From contig NZ_JAMXFA010000002.1 of assembly GCF_025370785.1 (NCBI RefSeq), positions 1 through 64,000 on the forward strand: DNA of 64,000 nt, in the 5' to 3' direction. Numbering within the stretch: the stretch's first letter is position 1; the number at the start of each line of letters is the position of its first letter. The notes below the pieces were generated by a model. That model was not told the DNA's origin. It did not search any database and worked only from the letters and a program-made list of their open reading frames with translations. Of the stretch, positions 35,558 to 45,268 are shown piece by piece. The stretch comes from Laspinema olomoucense D3b. Lineage in GTDB: Bacteria > Cyanobacteriota > Cyanobacteriia > Cyanobacteriales > Laspinemataceae. The translations under genes and the position numbers were made by a program.

Positions 35558-37783
35558 TTACAAGCGGCGCATGAGTTCGCTTAACAGGGAACCGGGGACT
35601 CGCGATAATGCCCGAGTTTGGCCCTCGATGCCAAATTCCGCATAAATGGTGCGAACAATTTGGACAATATAGGCCCAGGCATTTTGATGGCGTTCCGGTT
35701 GGTCTTGAGTGGCAGTCGCCCCTTGGATATAATGATCCAGTGCGGCATGGAGATGTTGAGCGCGGCAGGTGGCATCGGGGATAGCGTTGGTTTGGGTCAC
35801 CAGTTGATAATGAGCCAATCCCAAGTTTGTATGAGCGGCAATCAAATCAAAGGCTAGTATTTTTGGCGCAGAAGACTCACCCCCGCCCTGGTGACAGAGT
35901 GTTTCTCCCAAGGTAATGGCGGCATCGTAGGCGGCGATCGCCTCAGTTAAAAATTCTGCCCTCAGTTCGGGTTCCGATTGCGAGTGATTGGCCAGATGCC
36001 AATAGGCGGTTCCTAAATTATTTTGAGTCGCAGCATGAGCCGCCGGAATTGTCTGTTTTGTCCGATACATTAAAGCAATCTGATAAGCGGCGATCGCCAG
36101 CATCAGATAATCTTTGGGTTTTTCATACTGGGCTAAATTCCAATAGGCTGTGCCCAAATTATTTTGAATCATCCCATATTCTAGGGGCTGTTCCGATCGC
36201 GAGTGATGGCGCAACGCTTCACTATAGGCCGAAACCGCTTGTTTTAAATTCTCCACCGCATCCCGATGTTGGGCCAAGTTCCAATAGGCCGTTCCCAAAT
36301 TATTCTGAGTCGCCGCATAAGGCCGCATATCCCCACCGGGTTCCCCCTTGCGATAGTCTAAGGCTTGTTGGTAGGCCAGGATGGAACGCTGTAAATTTTC
36401 CTGACGGTCTTGATACCGGGCCAATTCGCTATAGACTGCCCCTAAATTATTCTGAATCCGCGCCCAGACAGCCGGTTGGGCCTCCGCATCCAGATGTTGC
36501 AATCCTTGGTGATAGAGTTCAACTGCCTTGAATAAGTTGGCGAGTTTCTCCTCCGGTTGCGATGGATAACGCGATCGCATCCAGTGACAATTTCCCAAGT
36601 CATTCGCCAGATCCCCCCACTCCGGCGCATCCTTCTCCATCAAGGCGATCGCCTCTTGGTATGCCAGAATTGCCAGGGTCAGATATTGCGGCAACAACTC
36701 CGGGTCCACTGTCGCCCCATTTTGATTCCCGCTACTCCCCTGGGATAACCTATCTCGATAGAACGAACCCAATTTTAGATAAGCATGAGCCAGTTCCCCC
36801 CGAGAGGTCCCGCTCTGGTGCAGTTGTTCCACCTGTTCCAACAGCGTCACGGGGAGGGTATTGGCCGCAGAAGGCACTAATTCAGCCTTGACATCGGCGC
36901 TGATTCGTGCATTAACCGTGGCCCAGACTAATTCCACCAGCTTTGCTGGAGGTTTGGGAGGGGATGGGGGAGATGGGGGAGATGGGGGGGATGGGGGAGA
37001 TGGGGGAGATGGGAGAGAGAGGGGGGAGATAGGGGCGGTGAGGAGGGGAGTGGGGGTTTTGAGGGGGAGGTAGTCGCCTTCTGTCTCTCGGTGGGATTGT
37101 TCTAATGGGAGTAATGGTCGTGGTGGGGGATTTTCCTGGGGTAACCGGGGGATGACGGGGGATGCTTCAATGGTGGTTTGACTGTACTCTGGAGACTGGG
37201 CGACGGGGGTGGGTTCGCCCTCAAACTCAAAGAGTCCCGTGCGACAGTGCCAAAATTGGGGTGCAGATTGGGCAATGGTTCGACCCCAGGGACGGGAGAC
37301 CCAGAGTAAAATACTACAAGAAAACAGGCGATCGCCTGGATCACTCAAGCGGCCCTCACTCGCCTCTAAGTCCGCCAAAAACGACCATTGCACCGCTGGA
37401 GTTGCCTTGGTTAATTTTTCCAACCCAAGGACCTGAAACACCGGCAAAGGCGATCGCGGATCTGGCAAAGGATGACGAGTGATCCATGCCTCAATTTGGG
37501 CGACAGGATTGGGGTCCTGAAGATTTAACTCCAAACTGACCAATCGAGGATATTCCGATTGCCGAGTTTTCCCGCCTCCATTCTCCTGGGGTTCCCCGCT
37601 GCCACAATCCGCTTTCAAATCCGCAGCTAAACCCTTTGCCAAGCGGTTTCGCAGGGGCAAGTCATCACACACCGCCACAAAGATTTGACGGCGTAAATTC
37701 AGACTCAGCGCCAGTTTAAGCTGCTTGTAGGTTTGCCGATTAACGTCCAAAACTGTTAGGGGAAGAATATCCGTTACGATCAT
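35558..37783 (-). CDS. TPR protein with N-terminal domain and proline-rich linker
   Basis: 741 aa from ATG 37783 (MIVTDILPLTVLDVN); 39 upstream codons are open but look random. Residues 1-190 form an alpha/beta domain (LALSLNLRRQIFVAVCDDLP, ILLWVSRPW) resembling NTPase-like N-termini but with no P-loop seen. A linker at about 190-300 contains (PPS)n repeats, encoded by the 9-bp minisatellite. The C-terminal 430 residues are TPRs with repeated NNLGTAYWNLAQ and related units. Probably a cytoplasmic scaffold. The minisatellite inside the frame keeps the frame open because its unit is 9 bp. Confidence 0.85.
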   Translation of the reverse strand: MIVTDILPLTVLDVNRQTYKQLKLALSLNLRRQIFVAVCDDLPLRNRLAKGLAADLKADCGSGEPQENGGGKTRQSEYPRLVSLELNLQDPNPVAQIEAWITRHPLPDPRSPLPVFQVLGLEKLTKATPAVQWSFLADLEASEGRLSDPGDRLFSCSILLWVSRPWGRTIAQSAPQFWHCRTGLFEFEGEPTPVAQSPEYSQTTIEASPVIPRLPQENPPPRPLLPLEQSHRETEGDYLPLKTPTPLLTAPISPLSLPSPPSPPSPPSPPSPPSPPKPPAKLVELVWATVNARISADVKAELVPSAANTLPVTLLEQVEQLHQSGTSRGELAHAYLKLGSFYRDRLSQGSSGNQNGATVDPELLPQYLTLAILAYQEAIALMEKDAPEWGDLANDLGNCHWMRSRYPSQPEEKLANLFKAVELYHQGLQHLDAEAQPAVWARIQNNLGAVYSELARYQDRQENLQRSILAYQQALDYRKGEPGGDMRPYAATQNNLGTAYWNLAQHRDAVENLKQAVSAYSEALRHHSRSEQPLEYGMIQNNLGTAYWNLAQYEKPKDYLMLAIAAYQIALMYRTKQTIPAAHAATQNNLGTAYWHLANHSQSEPELRAEFLTEAIAAYDAAITLGETLCHQGGGESSAPKILAFDLIAAHTNLGLAHYQLVTQTNAIPDATCRAQHLHAALDHYIQGATATQDQPERHQNAWAYIVQIVRTIYAEFGIEGQTRALSRVPGSLLSELMRRL
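36955..37015. repeat. 9-bp minisatellite inside a TPR gene
   Basis: Repeats of GGGGGAGAT (plus strand), read on the minus strand as Pro-Pro-Ser. The same unit is used in the non-coding arrays at 38380 and 47082. Confidence 0.88.
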
Positions 37784-37955
37784 CGTATCAGGATCACGAG
37801 TGCAGGGAATAAGGGTGCAAACTCTGCCGAGGGTACACTTAACACTTAACTCCAGCGGCAAAGTTGGCGTGAACAGATACTCTTTCCAGGAGTTCCTCAA
37901 AGGTTCAGGAGGGATAACACCTGGGCGATCGTCCGGAAAAATTCCCAGAAAAAAA

Positions 37956-38034
37956 GACTGAAGTCTTTACTACAAACATTCAAAAATAACGTCAGTCATC
38001 TCCTGCTTTGTTCGTAGTGACGACTTCAGTCGTC
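37956..38034. repeat. Imperfect inverted repeat with GACTTCAGTC ends
   Basis: GACTGAAGTC (37956-37965) pairs with GACTTCAGTC (38022-38031); the inner parts TTTACTACAAAC and TTTGTTCGTAGTGA are also roughly complementary. The ACGACTTCAGTCGT core also occurs at 1772. Lies between psb34 and the TPR gene. Confidence 0.6.
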
Positions 38035-38075
38035 TCCCCTTGTTCATACAACCAGGTTTAAAAAGGCTGTTCTAA

Positions 38076-38255
38076 TTAGCTAAGGTTAGAAATCGAGGCA
38101 GCTAAGACCACTAAACCGCTGACTAATAAAAGGCCCAAAACCGCCTGGACCACGTAGTTACGTTTTTCCGTGGTCGTTGGAGGGGTGGCGGTGTACATTT
38201 TCGGCTCTTTTGCAAAATTATTGAGCAATCCGCCTTCATCTTCACTATAGGGCAT
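38076..38255 (-). CDS. psb34: Psb34 family photosystem II assembly protein
   Basis: 59 aa. Reads MPYSEDEGGLLNNFAKEPKM, then TEKRNYVVQAVLG and a single membrane helix (about 36-53) to SISNLS. This is the pattern of Psb34, a small thylakoid protein that binds the CP47 side of PSII assembly intermediates and is related to the N-terminus of Hlips. The conserved EGG-x-LNNFA-x-EPK motif and the R-N-Y before the helix are both visible. ATG 38255 has GAGG about 10 nt upstream. Its upstream DNA contains the 38.4-kb minisatellite. Confidence 0.9.
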   Translation of the reverse strand: MPYSEDEGGLLNNFAKEPKMYTATPPTTTEKRNYVVQAVLGLLLVSGLVVLAASISNLS

Positions 38256-38292
38256 TTGTTAAAACCTCAGTCTTTCTACCTACCTAATTTTA

Positions 38293-38715
<423 letters not shown>

Positions 38716-39012
38716 TTAACCATTGGCTTAGTGTCCCATCAAGGGTTGGAAATCGCCTCGCTGTTCATCCGGAGTATAGGAAATCCCCCACACTACCTTA
38801 ACAAAATGACAATTTTGAAGATTGCTTCAAGGCAACTTCACACCTGCGAGCGTCTTTATAAAGCCTTAGTAAAGTTAGGCCAGTCAGTGAGTATAGACAA
38901 CTCCTCAAGCTGTTGTTAATCTAAAAAGCATAAGGGTAACAAACGATAACAACCGAACGGCCCAACCCCGACTCTTATCCAACAACCTGGATACAGGAAC
39001 GGGAAGAGAAGC

Positions 39013-39063
39013 GGGTTTCTGGACAACATTTCTGCTGGTTTTGCAAGCAAGGTCCAGAAACCC
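39013..39063. repeat. Inverted repeat GGGTTTCTGGA...TCCAGAAACCC
   Basis: Perfect 11-bp arms (39013-39023 and 39053-39063) with a 29-nt spacer, 53 bp beyond the ThiO-ThiG stop (minus strand). A T-run is on the plus side only. Probably an interspersed palindrome of the GGGTTTCT class frequent in cyanobacteria. Confidence 0.7.
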
Positions 39064-39115
39064 AATTTTTATATCTGAGTTAAGCCTACAGATAGAGGGT
39101 GGGAAATTCTATCTA

Positions 39116-41098
39116 TCAAGGGGCGATCGTGCCAGTGAGGGGAGAACTAGCACTGGCGGCAGATTTAATGGGAATACGACCGGCGAGATAGGCTAGACGT
39201 CCGGCTTCTACCCCTTGGGCCATCGCCCTTGCCATTGCGGCGGGATTTTTGGCGAGGGCGATCGCACTATTAATCAAGACCAAATCCGCCCCCATCTCCA
39301 TCGCCAAAGCCGCCTCGGAAGGCACGCCAATCCCGGCATCCACTACCACCGGCACTTGAGCATTCTCAATAATAATGGCAATATTCGCAGCGGTACTAAT
39401 TCCCTGTCCTGACCCGATCGGTGACCCCAAGGGCATGACTGTAGCACAACCCACCTCTTCTAAGCGCTTGGCTAACATTGGGTCAGCATTAATATAAGGC
39501 AACACGGCAAACCCTTCTTTGACTAATTGTTCTGCCGCTTGCAAGGTGCCGATCGGGTCCGGTAACAGATATTTAGGGTCGGGAATTACCTCTAATTTGA
39601 CAAAATTATTATCCTCTTGACCCAGGAGTTTCGCCATTTCTCGACCCAATCTGGCCACGCGAATCGCTTCTTCAGCAGTTTGACATCCGGCAGTATTGGG
39701 CAACATCCAGATTTTACTCCAGTCGATCGCCTCCGCTAATCCCTCATGTCCCGGTGCATTGGTTTGCACCCGACGCACCGCCACTGTCACGATTTCACAA
39801 CCACTGGCGATAATACTTTGCTGCATTTCCTCCATTGACCGATATCTGCCCGTCCCGGTCATTAACCGCGACTGGAACGATCGCCCCGCAATGGTGACCG
39901 GCTGATCTAACTGCTGTAACAAAGATTCCGGAGAAGGGACAGAGGGTTTGGCGGTGGCGTAGGTGAGAGAATTACTCATGGGAGATCCAGTGGGTTGAGC
40001 AGATGAGGTAAAAAATCGCTGACTACTAAAGTGTGATAGCAGGGGATCCGTATTCTCCTGGAGAATCGAATCGGCAATCAGGGCAGCGGTAATCGGTGCC
40101 AGTAAAATCCCGTTGCGATAGTGACCTGTGGCTAAGGTTAAATTGGCGATCGCACTGGGACCCAGAACTGGCCATTCATCCGGAGTCGCCGGTCGATATC
40201 CCCACCAACATTCACTGATGGGATAATCCCCTAGGGCCGGATAGAGGCGCATCGCCCGTTCTAGCAAGAGTTTGATTCCCGCAGGAGTGTTACTCGGGGT
40301 AAACCCCACATCCTCACTCGTAGCACCGATAATAATCCGGCCATCCCGTCGCGGAACGATGTAGGTTTCCGGTCCAAATAATACGCGACTTAGAGGCGGC
40401 TGCACCGGGGAATTGACAGGGGCCTGCACCGAGAGCATCTGCCCTTTTTTAGGATGAACCGGAATCGGCAGGAGTTGATGACTCCAGGCCCCGGTTGCCA
40501 GGACATAATGGGAGGCGTGTAATTCTCCCTGGTTCGTGCGCAGGGCGACTGCCTGCTGTTGTCTCTGGATAATCCCCTCCAGGATGACGCCCTCGCGAAT
40601 CTCGACTCCCAATTCTCGGGCTGCCTTTAATAACGCATTGGCAAGGGCGCGATTATCCACTTGTCCATCTTCGGGATACCACCACCCGCCAACGACTGCC
40701 TCACCTAAACCAGGTTGGTACAGGTCTAGGTGACATTTGTCAACCCAAGTGGCGGGAAATTCTGAATCCAGAGGGTAGAGGGTCCCCCGTGGGTTGGGTT
40801 CATAAACCGGGGCGAGGATACCCCCAGGCCAATAGCCGGTAGAGACGCCGCTAAGGTCTTCTATTTTGCTAATCCAGTCCGGATAGAGCGATCGCGATCG
40901 CAAGCACAAATCCAGCATCGGTCCCGGGGGAACAGCCTCCGCTTGCGGGGCCAACATTCCCGCTGCTGCATAGGTGGCTCCCTCCTGTAGCGATCGCGTA
41001 CAAACCGTCACCGATGCCCCACGCAGTTTCAAGTCAATGGCAATGGATAAGCCGATAATGCCACCGCCAATAATAATGATATCGTTTGATGTCTTCAT
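39116..41098 (-). CDS. thiO/thiG: Bifunctional glycine oxidase ThiO / thiazole synthase ThiG
   Basis: 660-aa fusion for the thiazole half of thiamine. Residues 1-365 are the FAD-dependent oxidase ThiO: GGGIIG dinucleotide motif (11-16), [11 protein letters not shown], and [12 protein letters not shown] near the end. ThiO makes dehydroglycine from glycine. Residues about 390-650 are ThiG, which joins dehydroglycine, deoxyxylulose-5-phosphate and ThiS-thiocarboxylate. It contains [12 protein letters not shown], the Schiff-base Lys in [11 protein letters not shown], and [19 protein letters not shown]. Fused ThiO-ThiG is known in other cyanobacteria. ATG 41098. No TPP-riboswitch motif was seen in the upstream 200 bp. 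Confidence 0.95.
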   Translation of the reverse strand: MKTSNDIIIIGGGIIGLSIAIDLKLRGASVTVCTRSLQEGATYAAAGMLAPQAEAVPPGPMLDLCLRSRSLYPDWISKIEDLSGVSTGYWPGGILAPVYEPNPRGTLYPLDSEFPATWVDKCHLDLYQPGLGEAVVGGWWYPEDGQVDNRALANALLKAARELGVEIREGVILEGIIQRQQQAVALRTNQGELHASHYVLATGAWSHQLLPIPVHPKKGQMLSVQAPVNSPVQPPLSRVLFGPETYIVPRRDGRIIIGATSEDVGFTPSNTPAGIKLLLERAMRLYPALGDYPISECWWGYRPATPDEWPVLGPSAIANLTLATGHYRNGILLAPITAALIADSILQENTDPLLSHFSSQRFFTSSAQPTGSPMSNSLTYATAKPSVPSPESLLQQLDQPVTIAGRSFQSRLMTGTGRYRSMEEMQQSIIASGCEIVTVAVRRVQTNAPGHEGLAEAIDWSKIWMLPNTAGCQTAEEAIRVARLGREMAKLLGQEDNNFVKLEVIPDPKYLLPDPIGTLQAAEQLVKEGFAVLPYINADPMLAKRLEEVGCATVMPLGSPIGSGQGISTAANIAIIIENAQVPVVVDAGIGVPSEAALAMEMGADLVLINSAIALAKNPAAMARAMAQGVEAGRLAYLAGRIPIKSAASASSPLTGTIAP

Positions 41099-41305
41099 TA
41101 AAAAATTAGGGTAATTTGTTTTATAAAAGTAGGCTTTTTGTCAAGTTCCCATCCCGAAGATTAGTTTAAAATTTTCCCCGGGACTTCATTCACTGGGTTT
41201 TAATGAATCAGAAGACAGGGGAGTATAATTTACAATAAGGCTTTCCTGTTCCGAGAAAAAATTGCCCTCAAATTATTAATTTTTAATGCTAAATGCCTCA
41301 AAGCC

Positions 41306-41644
41306 CTACCCTTCTGCTGTCCACAGCGGATTTTCCCCTTGTCCCCAGAATCCGTCATATTTTGTCAACTTTACATCACCTAAAACTTGGGTTTGACAAG
41401 CTAATCGGAGATTTTTTGCGGGAGAATGAGGAGGGAGCGATCGCCGAGTTCGGTCCCGCCAGTTGGGAGCCGAGACTTCCCCTTGAATCTCCACCGCACA
41501 AGTGCCACAACTACCAAGGCCACGACAATTAATCAATTTTGCCTTGCCATTGTACAGGTCAATCCCGTTATCTAACAAAACCTGCCGGAGATTGGCCCCG
41601 CGATCGCACTGTAAGGTCTTTCCCCCAACTTCTACTTTTGGCAT
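41306..41644 (-). CDS. Plant-type 2Fe-2S ferredoxin-like protein
   Basis: 112 aa. Ferredoxin fold with cluster ligands Cys40, Cys46, Cys49 (NCRGLGSCGTCAVEIQG) and Cys83 (LRLACQTQVLG). The C-x5-C-x2-C spacing is that of adrenodoxin/vertebrate-type and some plant-like ferredoxins rather than the C-x4-C-x2-C of photosynthetic PetF, so its partner is probably not PSI. A C-terminal tail (YDGFWGQGENPLW) extends past the domain. ATG 41644. A minisatellite and palindromes lie just upstream. Confidence 0.88.
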   Translation of the reverse strand: MPKVEVGGKTLQCDRGANLRQVLLDNGIDLYNGKAKLINCRGLGSCGTCAVEIQGEVSAPNWRDRTRRSLPPHSPAKNLRLACQTQVLGDVKLTKYDGFWGQGENPLWTAEG

Positions 41645-41689
41645 CTCAACTCACTCAAAGCATTTCACTCTCTATTTTTACACCTTTTG

Positions 41690-41752
41690 GGGAGATGGGG
41701 AGGATGGGGAGGACCGCCATCAGGATGGGGAGGATGGGGAGGATGGGGGAGC
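41690..41752. repeat. 9-bp minisatellite (GGGGAGGAT)
   Basis: GGGGAGATGGGGAGGATGGG-type units interrupted by ACCGCCATCA. It lies in the divergent region between the ferredoxin gene and cimA. A second array (CATCTTCCCC-type) is at about 41872-41912. Confidence 0.85.
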
Positions 41753-41807
41753 TTAGAAGAGTAGGGTTTTTACGTTCAGGGGGATTGGCCTGACATTTAA
41801 ATACACT

Positions 41808-41845
41808 TCCGGTCCCCTCCCCAAGACACAGGGGAGGGGACCGGA
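41808..41845. repeat. 15-bp perfect palindrome TCCGGTCCCCTCCCC
   Basis: Arms 41808-41822 and 41831-41845, loop AAGACACA. The left arm equals the start of the repeats at 12129 and 12185, so this is the same family. Confidence 0.85.
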
Positions 41846-41917
41846 GATGGAGTTAAGCCTAAAAAACGTACTCTCCCCCATCTTCCCCATCTCCACACCT
41901 CCCCCATCTCCCCTGTC

Positions 41918-41957
41918 CAATGACAAATGACAAATGACCAAGGACCAATGACCAAAA
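41918..41957. repeat. Short tandem repeat (CAAATGAC/CCAATGAC)
   Basis: Imperfect 7-10 nt units (ACAAATGACAAATGACC, AAGGACCAATGACC) directly before cimA. STRR-like repeats of this type are common upstream of cyanobacterial genes. They create an in-frame ATG at 41927 that is probably not the real start. Confidence 0.6.
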
Positions 41958-41959
41958 CT

Positions 41960-43579
41960 ATGAATGCAGATACCACCAACCGGATTTGGATCTACGACAC
42001 CACCCTAAGAGATGGCTCCCAGCGCGAGGGGATGTCTCTGTCTATCGAGGATAAATTGCGAATTGCTCACCGCCTCGATCGCCTGGGAGTACCTTTTATC
42101 GAAGGCGGATGGCCTGGGGCTAATCCCAAAGATGTCCAATTTTTCTGGAGACTCCAAGAAGAACCTCTGCAGAACGCTGAAGCAGTCGCTTTTTGTTCCA
42201 CCCGTCGTCCGGGAAAAACGGCAGCAGAGGACCCCATGTTACAGCCAATTCTGTCCGCAGGGACCCGCTGGGTGACGATTTTTGGCAAATCCTGGGATCT
42301 TCATGTGATTGAAGGACTCAACACGACCCGGGAAGAAAACCTGGAGATGATCCGCGATACTATCGAGTTTTTGCGGAGTCAGGGACGACAGGTGATTTAT
42401 GATGCCGAACACTGGTTTGATGGATACAAACACAATCCTGCTTATGCGCTGAAAACCCTAGAAACGGCGATCGCAGCCGGTGCGGAATGGATTGTTTTCT
42501 GCGACACCAATGGCGGCACCCTACCCCATGAAATCAGCCAAATCACCCGCACCGTGATTCAAACCCTCCGCCAAAATATTGAGATTCCCATCAATTTTGG
42601 CATTCATACCCACAATGACGCAGAAACTGCCGTTGCCAACGCCTTAACTGCGGTTCTCGAAGGAGTCCGCATGGTTCAAGGCACAATTAATGGCTATGGC
42701 GAACGCTGCGGCAATGCCAACCTTTGCTCTTTAATTCCCAATCTTCAGCTTAAACTGGGCTATGATTGCATCGATTCGAGTCACTTGGTTAAACTGACCG
42801 AAACCAGTCGCTATATCAGCGAAGTAGCCAATCTCGCCCCGGATGATCATGCTCCATTTGTGGGACTTTCAGCCTTTGCTCATAAGGGGGGAATTCACGT
42901 TTCTGCGGTCCAGCGCAATCCCTTGACTTATGAACATCTCCAACCGGAATTAATCGGCAATAAGCGCCGAATTGTGGTTTCCGACCAAGCCGGAATGAGT
43001 AATATTTTGGCAAAGGCCGAGAGCTTTGGGATTGATTTGAACAAAAAAGATCCAAAATGTCGGCAGATTTTGGAGAAGTTGAAAGAGTTGGAAAATCAGG
43101 GATATCAATTTGAGGCAGCGGAAGCGAGTTTTGAATTGTTAATGCATGAAGCAGTAGGCGATCGCCAGACATTTTTTGAAATTAAAGGCTTTCACGTCCA
43201 TTGCGAACAACTCGAAGGGATGACCAATGTTTTGGCAACGGTTAAAGTGGGAGTCAATGGCAAAAATATTTTAGAAGCGGCTGAAGGCAATGGTCCCGTT
43301 TCGGCTTTAGATGCCGCCCTGCGAAAAGCATTGGTTAATTTTTATCCCGCTTTAGCGGACTTCCAACTTACGGATTATAAGGTCAGAATTCTGGATGGGG
43401 GGGCCGGAACTTCGGCTAAAACTCGGGTTTTAGTGGAATCGAGCAATGGTCATCAACGCTGGACAACGGTGGGGGTTTCTACAAATATTATTGAAGCTTC
43501 CTATCAAGCGGTGGTAGAAGGATTAGAATATGGGCTAATTCTTCAAAACCAAGGAAAGGAAGCGGTAATGGTTTCTTAG
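41960..43579 (+). CDS. cimA: Citramalate synthase
   Basis: 539 aa from ATG 41960; an upstream in-frame ATG (41927) lies within the short tandem repeat and is unlikely. HMGL-like/isopropylmalate-synthase family enzyme condensing pyruvate and acetyl-CoA to (R)-citramalate, the first step of the threonine-independent isoleucine route. IYDTTLRDGSQREG holds the metal-binding Asp, and HTHNDAE holds the HxH ligands. GTINGYGERCGNANLCSLIP is the family signature. C-terminal about 390-539 is the regulatory LeuA-dimer domain (VSALDAALRKALVNFYP). The alternative of a plain 2-isopropylmalate synthase is less likely given the GYGERCGNANL motif. Monocistronic. Confidence 0.94.
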   Translation: MNADTTNRIWIYDTTLRDGSQREGMSLSIEDKLRIAHRLDRLGVPFIEGGWPGANPKDVQFFWRLQEEPLQNAEAVAFCSTRRPGKTAAEDPMLQPILSAGTRWVTIFGKSWDLHVIEGLNTTREENLEMIRDTIEFLRSQGRQVIYDAEHWFDGYKHNPAYALKTLETAIAAGAEWIVFCDTNGGTLPHEISQITRTVIQTLRQNIEIPINFGIHTHNDAETAVANALTAVLEGVRMVQGTINGYGERCGNANLCSLIPNLQLKLGYDCIDSSHLVKLTETSRYISEVANLAPDDHAPFVGLSAFAHKGGIHVSAVQRNPLTYEHLQPELIGNKRRIVVSDQAGMSNILAKAESFGIDLNKKDPKCRQILEKLKELENQGYQFEAAEASFELLMHEAVGDRQTFFEIKGFHVHCEQLEGMTNVLATVKVGVNGKNILEAAEGNGPVSALDAALRKALVNFYPALADFQLTDYKVRILDGGAGTSAKTRVLVESSNGHQRWTTVGVSTNIIEASYQAVVEGLEYGLILQNQGKEAVMVS

Positions 43580-43927
43580 GAGAGAGTAAAAGCAATTTAG
43601 TTTCAGGGGAAAGCCAGGGAACCGCGCCTTTGCAGAGTATCAAACTCGGGTTTTCCCCTGATTATTCAGAAAGGGGCAGGTCATGAATTGCTCTTTTACC
43701 CGGTGATGGGTCAGTCCAGTTAAATCCTAGATTGCCGGGTAAATAGAAAGGTAAATCCTTGACATTATTTCAGGTGGCCGATTTGGGATCTATCTCTGGA
43801 TAGAGAATAAATAAAAGGGAAGAATCACCGGGTCAGTCACTTGGCAAACTGTCACAAACCGTCCGGTAGCTGCTAGGGATTGGAATAATAATAAAGTGAT
43901 TCTTGATCGTCTAGGATTGTAGCCCTC
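43580..43927. other. 348-bp gap without a gene
   Basis: No ORF or strong palindrome. ACCCGGTGATGGGTCAG (about 43698) and CACCGGGTCAGTCAC (about 43827) are loosely similar. Presumably holds the promoter of the DUF3419 gene. Confidence 0.4.
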
Positions 43928-45013
43928 ATGCAGCGCTTAGAAAATTCCACTGCCTCTGAAATCAGTTTTTCTCAAGTTCCCGAAGATCCTCGCATCGAGC
44001 TCTCTGTTGCGGAAAAATTGGGAGAATGCCAGGAAAATTTATTACGAGTTTTAGTGGTTGCCTCTGGCGGTTGCACGGCGTTGAGTTTATTAGCTTCGCC
44101 GATGGTGGGACAAATTGAAGCGGTGGATAGCAATCCGGCGCAATTACATTTAGTGGAGTTGCGCCGTCAGGCATTGCTACATTTACCTTTATTTGACCAA
44201 CTGGCGCTGATTGGTGGCGATCGCACCACGAGCAGTCGGGAACGACTGGACCTCTACAAAGAATTGCGGCCCTATCTTCCAGAAGCAACGTTATCTTTCT
44301 GGGATGCGCGACTCGAACAAGTTGCCCAAGGCGTCAATCAGGTGGGCCGATTTGAGACCCTGACGACTCAGTTATCGGCCCAATTTTCGGCATTGGGTTT
44401 GGATCCGCTTCACGATCCAGCACAAAGTCTTGCTCATCCTGGGTGGCAAGATTGGGTTGAGTCTATTTTCACCCCCGAGGAACTGGTGAACATTTTTGGG
44501 GAAATGCCGGTGAAGGGGTGGCAGGGACTGTCTTTTGGGGAGCATTTTGCTCAGAGGTTGGCGATGGCCCTCAACAAGATGCCTCCCCAGGAAAATTATT
44601 TTATGACCCAACTGTTTGCCAACTCCTACGCTGAGGGGTTAAAAGGGGTCCCGGTGTATTTACAAGGGTTTGCCCAAGGGACTATTTTGGCCCTGGGTAC
44701 CCAGCGCCTGAAACTGCATGGCGGTCAGTTTTTAGAAAAAGTGGTGGAACTCGGTCAAGCGGGGGGATTTGACCTGATTTCTATGTCAAATTTCGGGGAT
44801 GGGATGGCCCCTGGGGAGTTAGAGGGGGCGATCGCCAAGATGGCGCAATACTTAAATCCCGGTGGGGCTTTAATCGGACGCCGACTCCAGGGCAATTATG
44901 ATTTAGGGGCGGTGATGAGCCAGTGGTTGCACGTGGATCGGGAATGGAGTGCTAGATTACTGGGGATGGAACGCTCTTATCTCTATGAAGAGGTGGTTTT
45001 GGGGTTTGCCTGA
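43928..45013 (+). CDS. DUF3419 (BtaA-like) SAM-dependent transferase
   Basis: 361 aa. DUF3419 proteins include BtaA, the S-adenosylmethionine:diacylglycerol 3-amino-3-carboxypropyl transferase of betaine-lipid synthesis. A Rossmann start is visible: LLRVLVVASGGCTALSLLAS, then IEAVDSNPAQLHLVELR. Near the C-terminus are FDLISMSNFGDGM and NPGGALIGRRLQGNY. Cyanobacteria generally lack betaine lipids, so another acceptor is possible. ATG 43928. No BtaB partner is adjacent; the next gene is an NB-ARC ATPase. Confidence 0.88.
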   Translation: MQRLENSTASEISFSQVPEDPRIELSVAEKLGECQENLLRVLVVASGGCTALSLLASPMVGQIEAVDSNPAQLHLVELRRQALLHLPLFDQLALIGGDRTTSSRERLDLYKELRPYLPEATLSFWDARLEQVAQGVNQVGRFETLTTQLSAQFSALGLDPLHDPAQSLAHPGWQDWVESIFTPEELVNIFGEMPVKGWQGLSFGEHFAQRLAMALNKMPPQENYFMTQLFANSYAEGLKGVPVYLQGFAQGTILALGTQRLKLHGGQFLEKVVELGQAGGFDLISMSNFGDGMAPGELEGAIAKMAQYLNPGGALIGRRLQGNYDLGAVMSQWLHVDREWSARLLGMERSYLYEEVVLGFA

Positions 45014-45268
45014 TGATGGGGCGATCGCGGCTAGATCATGAGGACCCTGAACCCAAACTTAACCTTGAATGAATCCTGACTTAACCCACTCTCAACGGCT
45101 GTGAAGTCTAAGGTCCCTGCCCATAAACTCTGTTTAGTGAGGGGAATCCTCCACAACTCGATTGTTTTCTCACTGAAGCGAGATAAAATTGGGAATGAAC
45201 AAAAACTCACTTATTTGCATCTAAGACCAAGGCAACAGTCGTCGTTACATAAGGGTGAGAGAACTGCT

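Noticed and set aside
41099-41305. TPP riboswitch upstream of ThiO-ThiG
   Set aside because: The CTGAGA and GGATAATGC-type conserved motifs were not found on the minus strand.
45101-45268. N-terminal extension of the NB-ARC gene from GTG 45101
   Set aside because: The first 56 residues look non-coding; the family start VIPQDFLKVV fits GTG 45269.
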